From Toxotes chatareus (taxonomy: Eukaryota; Chordata; Actinopteri; Toxotidae), in NCBI GenBank assembly GCA_016801885.1, contig CM028895.1:7588001-7652000 (forward strand): a stretch of 64,000 nucleotides of DNA. The letters run 5' to 3'. This document shows, piece by piece, positions 57,801 to 63,594 of this stretch. Positions within the stretch are counted from its first letter, which is position 1; every line of letters begins with the position of its first letter. The position numbers and the translations under genes are program-made. The notes below the pieces were generated by a model that made no database searches, was not told where the DNA came from, and was given only the letters and a program-made list of their open reading frames with translations.

Positions 57801-60522
57801 CAGTGTGCATGGAGCAGTATGGCAGTTGATTGATAAAGCACAGTCACGTTACAAGCTGAGCACAAGCATTATGGAGATGAGACAATTAGGTTGTAATGAG
57901 TTCTATGAATTTTCAGTTTAGAAAAGTGATAAAAACAACAACAAAGTACAGCTAACTTCTAAGATAAAGAGCATTAATTAGCTTACTTGCTGCCTCCATT
58001 AGCCTGGGGGCTCCTAAGTGTTGCACAGCTCGCTCCACACTACTAATTAGCCGTTCAGGCAGCTGTATAATAGAGGATGATAACAGGGAGCGAGACAGAA
58101 TTAAATTACCCTCCGACATAGTTCGTTTCCATTTCAACAGTTAGCTGAAAGCCACTGTTGAAATATGAAACTGCCATTACTCCTAGTTGTTGTCAAATGC
58201 AAGACACACACAATAACCTACAAACAGCATTTGATGAAGTTAAATCAGCTTTTACTACCATAGATGTTCCTCTGGAGGTCAACAGTTGGCTCAGTGACTC
58301 AGTGACTGAGGTCCATTGATGGGACCTGCTTGTCCACTGTCACTAATTCAACCATCTGACTGATAGAGGTCTGACTGACAGATGTTAGATCTAAACCTAC
58401 CACTTCTGTCACCCTGTAGCCTGACAGTACCTGTCAATCAAAGAGCTCCTCTCAGTCTCCAGGGAGACTCCAGCTGGTCAAGAATGTGAAGACTGAAGGA
58501 TTTCTTTGTCCCTGAGGTATTCCGAGACAGTCCCCTTTCTCATTTCATTCACAGGGATGCTTGGTCAGCACTTCTGCAAAAGTATGCTGCATAACGCCTC
58601 TGACGAGCAAACAACACTGCATCTAGAGTCTAGAGACATCGGTGTCCCTACAGGGCTTATGGATAAAACAGAGATTAGGCCCACCTAAAGCACAGGAAGA
58701 AACCAACATGAAAGTAATGTTTCCTCCCCATCCCCCTAAGAAATCAAGGGTCACTGGGAAGTCCAGAGGGAAAGCGATGAAATGTTGAACCAAAGCTGAG
58801 ATTACAACAAATTAATTTTTGCCCGTGACAGAGTATTTGCATAATCATGTCTAAGCCGGGTCATGTATTGGTAAACCTGCTCCTAGCAGCGGAAATCTGG
58901 AATCAGATGGTTTTATAGTTCTTCCTTCTTGCTTAATTAACCACCATTTGATCTACTCAATTGTATTATTTATGACATAACCAACAAGGACTCACACATG
59001 CCTGGCAATTGCAGAAACGAAACCTTGTTAACAGCCTTCACTCCACCATAATCTTTAGCAGCTCATTAGGCAGCAGCATGGACACATGCACACGCAGTCA
59101 TACACAGAGGACATGTTACATACATCTGCTCTTTAGCACCTTTCCCCACAGTGTTAGTCTGCTTGTTTCCAACCATTAGACCCATTAGAGGCCAATTAAC
59201 ACCGACACAAAGCTCCCCTCCTGTTTTATGGCACTGTAAACAAAACCTGCAGGCTTGCCTTGGGCTCAGCACAGTCCAATAGCCTATAATACAACACAGA
59301 ATAACTCATTAGTTTAGTAATATGCGGCCTTTCCCTAGAAGACATAAAAGCCTACATATTCGGTCACACCAGCATGCACATAAACCACAAGTAATTGGCA
59401 GGTCCCAGCCTTGTATTGACTTAACTTTTCCTACTGATTGTACTGTATATAAAGCATAGAAAATAATAAAACTCGGCATTTGCTTTCTTCTCTGAGCTGT
59501 AAATCTGTAGCAAAGGACAGCTCTTGGTCTAGACAATAGTTCCCATCGAGTAACACATTAACCACATTATCCCGCTTATCTCAGTTGCATCAATGGGATA
59601 TGTGTTGCAGAGCTATGCTGCAGTGATAAACCAACCCTTAATCCCTATAGTAAGATGGCTTTAGTAAAGGGCAACCTGTTGCTTGAAGTTCCCTATATGG
59701 GTCATTCTCCGCAAAATTAGTGTCAGAATTGGCCAGAAGATAAGCACGATAAGGCTGTTTTCCGCATGTTTAAGTTATGTCCTTGTCGGTTTATGAAGCA
59801 AACACTTGAGTGTGCATGCTGCAGCACGCCAGAGGCACGGGTCGCCCAGAAAGGAGAATCTGATGCGACGCAACACTAAAATCACTGCTCACGGTTGTTT
59901 GGGGAGTCGTGCTCAACACTTTAAACGATGCGTAATGACTTATGTTGTTTGTATTTCATCCTCTAGGGTGCCAACAGTGGCCCATACCTCTCAAGCGTTA
60001 AACTGAATGAAGCTCAAGTGCACATAACATACGCAGAATAAAATAAGAGCTGAACATGCTGTTGATAGTCGCTTCTAAACCCTAGGAAACAAGTTTACGC
60101 TGCTTTTGTGAACAAACCACGAACACACCACAACTATTCCCAACCTGAAAAGTCTGAAGAGCCCTTCGTGAAATCGCAGAGGACGGTCAGACACATTATT
60201 CCCAACAGGAGCGCATTACTGACGGCTGAGAGAGTCCCATCTGAGAAGAACATCCTTGAAGCCTCAAAGTTTTTGAGTCTCTCCGTAGCATTAGAAAGTC
60301 CAACAGAAGCAGCATTGAGTTTCAGGTTCTGCGTCGCAGGCAGGAGATGTGCGGTCCCATCATGTCTCTAGTCGTCCCTCATCCTCCCACCACACTGCTG
60401 TGAGACTGGGATCGAGGTTCCTCTGGGCTGGAGCAGTGCGCAGCTCCCTCAGTGCATTTCTAACTGCGTGTTGTGCTGTGTTGTGGAAGCAGCCCACCTG
60501 GAGGACCGGCGCTCCCCTGCAT
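743..60522 (-). CDS. eva1c: eva1c-like gene, Slit/heparin-binding lectin receptor (seven coding exons in window; 3' part missing)
   Basis: EVA-1 family proteins are single-pass membrane proteins whose paired SUEL lectin domains bind heparan sulfate. In C. elegans EVA-1 acts as a Slit co-receptor in axon guidance. The coding exons, in transcript order, are 60522-60498 (tentative), 52926-52858, 43193-42970, 41351-41228, 39789-39637, 32155-32012 and 877-743. Junction phases are 1,1,0,1,1,1, and the last exon also ends in phase 1. The joined reading encodes a signal peptide, two eight-cysteine SUEL domains and a proline-rich stalk. It follows human EVA1C from recall, including the shared stretches GYL(S/T)K, TVQSAFYG/SVQSAFYG, LVNSRVFG and CPGSSKYL. 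The transmembrane segment and the conserved cytoplasmic EVA1 tail were searched for on the minus strand and not found, so they should lie beyond position 1. Family identity is very likely. Assignment to EVA1C rather than an ectodomain-bearing EVA1A co-orthologue is open. Confidence 0.88.
2520..2548. repeat. perfect 12-bp inverted repeat
   Basis: CCCCAGAAAACA, loop acatg, then TGTTTTCTGGGG, in eva1c intron 6. Confidence 0.95.
4880..4909. repeat. (CA)15 microsatellite
   Basis: Uninterrupted CA dinucleotide run inside eva1c intron 6. Confidence 0.97.
9409..9416. promoter_or_regulatory. full CRE palindrome
   Basis: TGACGTCA, the CREB/ATF consensus, in eva1c intron 6. A single 8-mer, so the functional weight is low. 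Confidence 0.25.
10659..10734. repeat. (AC)38 microsatellite
   Basis: The longest pure AC run in the window, 76 bases, in eva1c intron 6. Likely polymorphic and able to form Z-DNA. Confidence 0.98.
19135..19470. repeat. purine-rich tract with GGAA repeats
   Basis: A plus-strand purine-rich stretch with clustered GGAA/GGAAG units between about 19145 and 19210. Degenerate simple-sequence origin. Confidence 0.75.
20681..20770. repeat. compound (AG)13(AT)32 microsatellite
   Basis: A pure AG run of 26 bases passes directly into a pure AT run of 64 bases, in eva1c intron 6. Confidence 0.98.
20875..21078. repeat. teleost interspersed repeat, copy A
   Basis: It contains gttaactgaatattttggg, then agacgtcaccttgggctct, then aaatgattaatcaagaaaat, and ends ataatcaatagttgcagctcta. 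These blocks, in order, recall a very common percomorph interspersed repeat. Its ends read as inverted versions of GCTGCAAC-TAATCGATTA, suggesting a MITE-like element. I do not know its database name. Confidence 0.6.
21344..21368. repeat. CA microsatellite
   Basis: A short CA run of 25 bases, preceded by an interrupted CA stretch from about 21333. Confidence 0.9.
22065..22086. repeat. (CCT)7 trinucleotide run
   Basis: A pyrimidine trinucleotide repeat about 400 bp from the GA-rich tract of opposite strand polarity. Confidence 0.9.
22440..22755. repeat. GA-rich low-complexity tract
   Basis: About 315 bases of mostly purine sequence with three pure GA runs (about 22471-22499, 22551-22573 and 22720-22749). 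On the minus strand it reads as a long Leu/Ser frame, which is a repeat artefact and not a gene. Confidence 0.9.
23571..23589. repeat. T19 homopolymer
   Basis: Uninterrupted run of T in eva1c intron 6. No recognisable retroposed body was seen on either side. Confidence 0.95.
28500..28552. repeat. direct repeat plus 11-bp hairpin with GAAA loop
   Basis: GGCTGTGGTCC occurs twice (28500-28510 and 28519-28529). The second copy runs into TCCTATATATG - GAAA - CATATATAGGA (28527-28552), a perfect inverted repeat. Confidence 0.93.
30796..30823. repeat. perfect 10-bp inverted repeat
   Basis: TGCGAATGTG, loop tatactcg, then CACATTCGCA. An overlapping alternative pairing (AATGTGCGA with TCGCACATT) is also possible. 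Confidence 0.9.
31955..31972 (-). promoter_or_regulatory. CTCF-like motif 40 bp downstream of eva1c exon 6
   Basis: The minus strand reads CTGCCACCAGGGGGTGAT. The CCACCAGGGGG core is a perfect CTCF core, with deviation only in the trailing positions. It lies just inside the 31-kb intron, after the donor of the exon closing lectin domain 2. Confidence 0.45.
32012..32155 (-). CDS. eva1c: eva1c exon 6, second half of SUEL lectin domain 2
   Basis: The exon is 144 nt, phase 1 in and phase 1 out. It encodes DCQSSVALQVLTARCQGKKSC, continuing to EFGDPCYSGTRKYLSVIYTC. It holds the last five cysteines of domain 2 (DCQ, RCQ, SCL, PCY, TC) and the SUEL signature FGDPC...GT(R/K)KYL. The acceptor is CTGTCAG|AC and the donor is TGTG|GTGAGT. 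In unspliced RNA a stop codon follows four codons after the last cysteine. Confidence 0.95.
32345..32520. repeat. teleost interspersed repeat, copy B
   Basis: It has gattagttgattaatcagtt, agtcaattaacaaaaagtta, then aaaatgcca and tttctcaaatgtgaatattt. This is the same block order as the family consensus I recall (TAATCGATTAATCG, AAAAATGCC, CTTCTCAAATGTGAGGATTT). Confidence 0.6.
34760..34810. repeat. compound CT/(CA)19 microsatellite
   Basis: A short CT run passes into a pure CA run at 34773-34810, in eva1c intron 5. Confidence 0.95.
38931..38938. promoter_or_regulatory. full CRE palindrome
   Basis: TGACGTCA in eva1c intron 5, about 700 bp upstream in window coordinates of exon 5. A single 8-mer, so the functional weight is low. 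Confidence 0.25.
39637..39789 (-). CDS. eva1c: eva1c exon 5, first half of SUEL lectin domain 2
   Basis: The exon is 153 nt, phase 1 in and phase 1 out. Its first codon is completed across the junction to Asn, giving the linker NEYKSKVVCEEERMRLSC that opens domain 2, as in human EVA1C. It then encodes IAVYSAMFGR and LECPPHHRR. The acceptor is ATCTCCAG|AC. The donor used is GTAG|GTGAGG. An alternative GTAGGT four bases earlier would shift the frame into exon 6 and is rejected. Confidence 0.93.
39790..41227 (-). other. eva1c: eva1c intron 4, about 1.4 kb
   Basis: This intron separates the two lectin domains. No coding signature or strong repeat was seen. Confidence 0.8.
41228..41351 (-). CDS. 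eva1c: eva1c exon 4, second half of SUEL lectin domain 1
   Basis: The exon is 124 nt, phase 0 in and phase 1 out. It encodes KMLDECQDRRSC, then LVNSRVFGTDQCPGSSKYL and YKCRP. It supplies the last four cysteines of domain 1 and the hallmark SUEL ending (Asp-x-Cys-Pro-Gly, then Lys-Tyr-Leu, then a Tyr-x-Cys-type close). The acceptor is CTTTAG|AAA and the donor is CTA|GTAAGT. Human EVA1C has nearly the same sequence here, including LVNSRVFG and CPGSSKYL. Confidence 0.95.
41940..42090. repeat. teleost interspersed repeat, copy C
   Basis: It has aataactgtttaatcattca, aagtcatttatcaaataaaa, then atgtcaaacatttgctgact and cttctcaaatatgaggattt, followed by a T-run and acctttggtttt. It is the best-preserved copy of the central part of the family in this window. 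Confidence 0.65.
42809..42842. repeat. (GT)17 microsatellite near eva1c exon 3 donor
   Basis: Pure GT run on the plus strand, so CA in the eva1c transcript, about 130 bp downstream of the exon 3 donor. Intronic CA repeats near exons can bind hnRNP L and influence splicing; here that is inference only. Confidence 0.95.
42970..43193 (-). CDS. eva1c: eva1c exon 3, first half of SUEL lectin domain 1
   Basis: The exon is 224 nt: two bases completing a Gly codon, then 74 codons. It starts YLSKVLRNYTEQACEGD and ends at CSVSTALQ. It carries four of the eight SUEL cysteines (ACEG, RCP, QCP, YCS), an N-glycosylation sequon (NYT) and the VQSAFYGR strand seen in human EVA1C. The acceptor is TTCTAG|GT and the donor is CTACAG|GTAATT, ending on a codon boundary. 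A purine- and GT-rich stretch lies just downstream in the intron. Confidence 0.93.
43652..43682. repeat. AT/GATA microsatellite
   Basis: Pure AT run of about 20 bases followed by two to three GATA units. Confidence 0.92.
45114..45139. repeat. (CA)13 microsatellite
   Basis: Pure CA run in eva1c intron 2. Confidence 0.95.
49739..49751. repeat. C13 homopolymer
   Basis: Uninterrupted C run followed by more C-rich sequence (aagcccccgaccctcccct). Potential i-motif or G-tract on the other strand. Confidence 0.93.
51359..51381. repeat. CA microsatellite in a CA/CG-rich patch
   Basis: CA run of 23 bases following an interrupted GCACGCAC-type stretch from about 51327. Confidence 0.92.
51930..52085. 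repeat. teleost interspersed repeat, copy D (degenerate)
   Basis: It has attaatagtcgagtaatcaa, ttagttgatcatcagaaaac and tgataatccatta. Only the end region is recognisable; the rest has decayed. Confidence 0.5.
52858..52926 (-). CDS. eva1c: eva1c exon 2, signal-peptide core
   Basis: The 69-nt exon encodes RYSSLLLKALLICCLLAPLA followed by Gly-Ser. This is a basic start, a hydrophobic core of about 14 residues and small residues suited to signal peptidase. The donor is TCAG|GTAAGG. It leaves one G, which joins GT of exon 3 to make the Gly of the family motif GYLSK. The chosen acceptor is CATTACAG|CA (phase 1). A second possible acceptor lies about 10 nt further into the exon. The frame meets a TAG upstream with no ATG before the exon, so translation must begin in an earlier exon. 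Confidence 0.72.
56610..56740. repeat. teleost interspersed repeat, copy E
   Basis: It starts ggctacagtttaacattatt, then ttcatagtcaattaatatga, and ends actaatcgattatttcagct. The two ends resemble each other as inverted repeats, so this may be an internally deleted copy. Confidence 0.55.
56754..56791. repeat. perfect 14-bp inverted repeat
   Basis: TGTACAGTTAGCCC, a 10-base loop (aggaattaca), then GGGCTAACTGTACA. It lies 14 bases after the end of interspersed-repeat copy E. Confidence 0.95.
57430..57772. repeat. teleost interspersed repeat, copy F (near full length)
   Basis: It starts aagctgcatctactgattat, passes through caattaatctgaagattatt and ttcttgattcattgtttaat. In the middle it has cctcagtttactatcacttc and agacaacacaaagcagcaca, and it ends actcattgtttcagctcta. 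The block order matches both ends and the middle of the family, about 340 bp. Confidence 0.6.
60498..60522 (-). CDS. eva1c: eva1c exon 1, tentative start exon
   Basis: The signal-peptide exon at 52858-52926 has no ATG, so an upstream start exon is required. This minus-strand ATG has a fair Kozak context (ACC before ATG). It encodes MQGSAGPP and then reaches a CAG|GTGGGC donor in phase 1, exactly the phase needed by the acceptor at 52927. The joined N-terminus would be a short polar segment, then Arg-Tyr, then a leucine-rich hydrophobic core, which is a conventional signal peptide. The donor is not strong and the exon is tiny, so a different first exon between 53 and 61 kb is possible. Confidence 0.42.
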
Positions 60523-61366
60523 GGTCTCAAAAACCCTGAGTTCCCAGCCAGATACACGCAGAGGCGAAATATTTCTATAAACTTAGTTTATAATGTACTA
60601 GGAAGTTTTTCTGTGCAGTCTTTGACCTCTAGGAAATGATTTGCTTTGGTTCAACAAAGATCTTTTTCGTTTAACTCAGTGAATCTCAGTGGCGAATTCA
60701 ACAGAACTAAGAACATTTACTCATCTACAGTATTTGACTGTTATTGACTATTTTATTATTCTTTAAACTTCTCTTACTGTATACTTTTTGGAAGCAAATA
60801 TTGTTCTGCACTTCATTAATCTGACAGGTATTTGTTACTCAAAATGACACATCACAAAAAAAATGATCATCTGATGAAATTATAGACTAAACATGCTTAC
60901 ACATTAACACATAATTATATTTCAGTAATATAACATTCTGTCCAGTCTGTCCCCTAATGAGTACTTTTACTCTTGATAATTTATGCATTTTTTCTGCCAA
61001 TACCTTTGTACCTACAACTAAAATTATGGCTGCAGGCCGTTTACTTGTAATGGACTATACAATATTTACAGTGTGGTATTGCTACTTTTACTTAATAGAG
61101 TAAGCAGAGGATTTCAAGAACTGAAATCAACCATAAGTGCAGAAAAAAAAGAGAAATTCACCTCTGCGTGTTGTTAACACATAGGCTACATTATAAATGC
61201 AAGACTTATGAATATTAGTACAGCAAATAAGGCGGACAAATGCTATTTAGCTACAGAGAAAAACCGTATTACTAAATATTTAAAATTAATGTTTTAGTCG
61301 CTCAGAGCACAGTTATGAACTTGGAATAGGAACCAAGTGAGATTATGCAGAAGCGATGGAACCGTT

Positions 61367-61380
61367 GCGCCATCTTGTGG
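61367..61380 (-). promoter_or_regulatory. YY1/CTCF-like motif upstream of mrpl19
   Basis: The minus strand reads CCACAAGATGGCGC. AAGATGGCGC is a near-perfect YY1 motif, typical of promoters of ribosomal and mitochondrial genes. The whole 14-mer also fits the CTCF core (CCASYAGRKGGCRS) with one mismatch. Which factor binds, if any, cannot be decided from sequence. Confidence 0.5.
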
Positions 61381-61439
61381 ACGACTCGCTAAACGACACA
61401 CTGGGGAAAATCGCGTTTCCAATACGTTCGCGTCTATAC

Positions 61440-61448
61440 GGCTTCCGT
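61440..61448 (-). promoter_or_regulatory. ETS/GABP-like site near mrpl19 start
   Basis: The plus strand GGCTTCCGT contains CTTCCG, the reverse complement of the ETS core CGGAAG, 33 nt before the mrpl19 ATG. GABP (NRF-2) sites of this type are common in promoters of nuclear genes for mitochondrial proteins. Short motif, modest weight. Confidence 0.3.
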
Positions 61449-61480
61449 ACAAGTTCACATGTGACAACAGAAGGTCAGAC

Positions 61481-61559
61481 ATGGCAGCCTGCGCCAAAGG
61501 GCTCGACAAGTTTATCCTTTCGCTGAGGTTGTTACGAAACCTCCAGCTGCAAAATGAAC
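61481..61559 (+). CDS. mrpl19: mrpl19 exon 1 (targeting sequence)
   Basis: It has 26 codons plus one base, with donor GAAC|GTAAGT. It encodes the basic, leucine-rich presequence MAACAKGLDKFILSLRLLRN. The ATGGCAGCC context also resembles a YY1 core, which is common at starts of housekeeping and mitochondrial genes. Confidence 0.93.
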
Positions 61560-63198
61560 GTAAGTAAACTCGACAAACCATCTTTTGTCCATTACACTTT
61601 ACAATTTCGTGGCAGGTTGAGAAAAGGGGTTAGTACTTGTGATGTACATACGCTATGTGAGCTAACAAGCTAACGGTAGACTGTAAGCTATCGATTTCTC
61701 AGTCTAACAATGACGAACTCGGGTTTACCTTAGCTCCACAAACGTGAGTGATGCTTGTGCATAAAACTGCGTGTTGTTGTCTCCAGGCTTTTTGTCCACG
61801 TCTCTGTGTCGACCTGCTCCGGCGAATAAGAACGAGCCACCCAAATTCACTCCTCCACCGAAACCTGTCATCATAGATAAAACACAAGCTGCAGCATCTC
61901 TGCGAAAGTATGATGTGTCTTTGTAAAGCACAAACGGCACCACAGTCTCATGCATTCATATTTACTTTTAAGCAAGTTTTTTTTTTAATGTGTTGACCCG
62001 ATTGTTTCGCCCTCTCAGGTTTCTGAGCCCAGAGTTCATCCCTCCAAGACAGAGAACAGATCCCTTTAAGTTTTTCGTTGAGAGGAAAGATATGATCCGC
62101 AGGAGGAAAGTGCTCAACATCCCTGAATTCTACGTAGGTAAGAAACTAAATACTCAGAAACATCCCCACTGCAAGGTTTGAATCCTCTTATCCAGATGTC
62201 GGAATAGCTTGAGACTGTAATTTTAGTCACAGCTGGCAATGCTTTTAAAATTGTATTCCAGAAATATTGTAGGATTAAGATTCGTTTTTTATATTCTAAT
62301 TTCAACTGTGCAAATTATTTGTGATTGTTTCAAGGGAGTATCCTGGCGGTGACCATGGCTGATCCTAATGCCAGTGGGAAAACTAACCGCTTTGTTGGAA
62401 TCTGTATCCAGAGGGGTGGAAAAGGGTTAGGAGCCACATTTATCCTAAGGAATGTCATTGATAGCCAAGGTGAGGTTTACTTAGTGTGTCTATATGTACT
62501 GGTTTAACAAAGGTCTACTGAAATGTCACAGAGACTGTGGCATTATTTCATTTACATGTATTAGAAATGAACAAGGTGATATCCAGGTTGAACTCCTGTT
62601 ATAATAATGTATCTGTGTGTGTGGCCCAGGTGTGGAGATTTGCTATGAGCTGTATAGTCCTCGTATCCGGAATATTGAGGTGCTGAAGCTGGAAAAAAGG
62701 CTGGATGACAACCTGATGTATCTAAGAGATGCTCTTCCCGAGTACAGCACTGTGGACCTGGAAATGAAGCCTGTGTCCTTCTCCATTTCTGGAGAGGTGC
62801 CTGTCAACAAGGTGAGACAGCTTCAAGATCAAATCATAAATTATAGTTACTGTAAACTCGCTTTAGGACACAATGCCAAATGCTGATTTTTTTTAAAGGA
62901 ATAAAAGTACAGAAAATGTATTAAAATACAGCATGTTGAAGTGTAAAGGGATTAAGCGTCTCTGTCCATTTACCAGATCAAAGTAAGGATGCTCCCAAAA
63001 CCATGGTCGAAACGCTGGGAACGACCCAAGTTCAACATCCAGGGCATCCGCTTCGACCTGTGCCTGACCTCAGAGCAAATGGAGCACGCCCAGAAGTGGG
63101 CACAGCCTTGGCAGGAGTACGACATGCTGAAGGAGTATGACACGTCCAAGTTGGAAGAGCAGATCCTCAGTGAGGTCCAGCAGGAGATGAGCAAGTGA
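61481..63198 (+). CDS. mrpl19: mrpl19, mitochondrial large ribosomal subunit protein bL19m (complete, six exons)
   Basis: bL19m is a nuclear-encoded protein of the mitochondrial ribosome large subunit, of the bacterial L19 family. The exons are 61481-61559, 61787-61907, 62019-62137, 62335-62469, 62630-62811 and 62977-63198. They sum to 858 nt, or 285 residues plus stop (human about 292). All introns are GT-AG and phases are consistent. The N-terminus (MAACAKGLDKFILSLRLLRN) is basic and leucine-rich like a mitochondrial targeting sequence. Motifs shared with human MRPL19 include FLSPEFIP, RTDP.KF, ERKDM, IPEFYVGSI, GICIQR, GLGATFILRNVI, EKRLDD, YLRDALPEYST, KPWSKRWERP, GIRFDLCLT and EYDTSK. 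GICIQRGGKGLGATF is the SH3-like/KOW strand region of L19. The start was chosen because MAAC matches the human start; an in-frame ATG also lies upstream at 61337. Confidence 0.97.
61787..61907 (+). CDS. mrpl19: mrpl19 exon 2
   Basis: It is 121 nt after acceptor CTCCAG, with donor AA|GTATGA. It encodes RFLSTSLCRPAPANKNEPP, then FTPPPKPVIIDK, the variable N-terminal linker. The PPPKPVI(I/V)DK segment matches human MRPL19. A presequence cleavage site near LSTSL is plausible. Confidence 0.93.
62019..62137 (+). CDS. mrpl19: mrpl19 exon 3
   Basis: It is 119 nt after acceptor TCTCAG, with donor GTAG|GTAAGA. It encodes FLSPEFIPPRQRTDPFKF, then ERKDMIRRRKVLNIPEFYV, which is strongly conserved with human. 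Confidence 0.96.
62335..62469 (+). CDS. mrpl19: mrpl19 exon 4 (L19 core)
   Basis: It is 135 nt after acceptor TTCAAG, with donor CAAG|GTGAGG. It encodes GSILAVTMADPNASGKTNRF, then GICIQRGGKGLGATFILRN, the L19/KOW-like beta-barrel core. Confidence 0.96.
62630..62811 (+). CDS. mrpl19: mrpl19 exon 5
   Basis: It is 182 nt after acceptor GGCCCAG, with donor AACAAG|GTGAGA, ending on a codon boundary. It encodes GVEICYELYSPRI, EVLKLEKRLDDNLMYLRDAL, PEYSTVDLEMKPV and the EVPVNK segment. Confidence 0.96.
62977..63198 (+). CDS. mrpl19: mrpl19 exon 6 (C-terminus and stop)
   Basis: It is 222 nt after acceptor TACCAG, including the TGA at 63196-63198. It encodes KPWSKRWERPKFNIQGIRFD, LCLTSEQMEHAQKWAQPWQE and a Glu/Gln-rich C-terminal helix containing EYDTSK. 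Confidence 0.96.
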   Translation: MKVRMLPKPWSKRWERPKFNIQGIRFDLCLTSEQMEHAQKWAQPWQEYDMLKEYDTSKLEEQILSEVQQEMSK

Positions 63199-63502
63199 GG
63201 GAGAGCCTCCTAAAATGCAAACGTTCTTCGGTTTAATTATCAATGCAAGAACAGGAAAAGACTGGGATGCGAGGCTTGCATGGATGGGAAACACTCTTCC
63301 TGGAAGTTCATCCAGATGTTAACCACAGCCATGCAAGTGTATGTAAGGAGGGGCCAATAGGGAAACCGATGTTGTATTCTGAGGAGTCATGCCTTCTTTA
63401 TTTTGTCTTATCCATCAGTTTGTTGTACTGTATGAATTCTTTCATTGGTCACTGGCCATAGGTATGACATTTGCCATTTTGCAGATGTTAAGCGGTTTCT
63501 AT

Positions 63503-63508
63503 AATAAA
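63503..63508 (+). terminator. mrpl19: mrpl19 polyadenylation signal
   Basis: A canonical AATAAA lies 305 nt after the stop codon and is followed by a TG/T-rich stretch (catcatgtgctcttg), as expected for a cleavage site about 15-25 nt downstream. This gives a 3' UTR of about 330 nt. Confidence 0.75.
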
Positions 63509-63580
63509 ATATATTAAACCCTGGAACTGCATCATGTGCTCTTGAGTTCCTCTTCACTTTAGTTTTTATCTGCACTCTTG

Positions 63581-63594
63581 ACACTAGGTGGCAC
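63581..63594 (+). promoter_or_regulatory. CTCF-like motif downstream of mrpl19
   Basis: ACACTAGGTGGCAC fits the CTCF core CCASYAGRKGGCRS with one mismatch at the first base. It lies about 70 bp past the mrpl19 polyadenylation signal. Confidence 0.4.

Larger units (their letters stand above)
52927..60497 (-). other. eva1c: eva1c intron 1, about 7.6 kb (if exon 1 is right)
   Basis: No clear exon was found. It holds two interspersed-repeat copies (56610-56740 and 57430-57772) and a perfect 14-bp hairpin (56754-56791). A GC-richer patch at 56090-56300 has a donor-like CCAG|GTGAGC, but no usable frame into exon 2 was established. Confidence 0.6.
60523..61480. promoter_or_regulatory. divergent eva1c/mrpl19 intergenic region, probable bidirectional promoter
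   Basis: Just under 1 kb separates the tentative eva1c start (minus strand) from the mrpl19 start (plus strand). The middle part is AT-rich. The mrpl19-proximal 150 bases are more CpG-rich and contain the YY1/CTCF-like site at 61367 and an ETS-like CTTCCG at 61442. No TATA box was identified. If the tentative eva1c exon 1 is wrong, the eva1c promoter could lie elsewhere. Confidence 0.5.
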
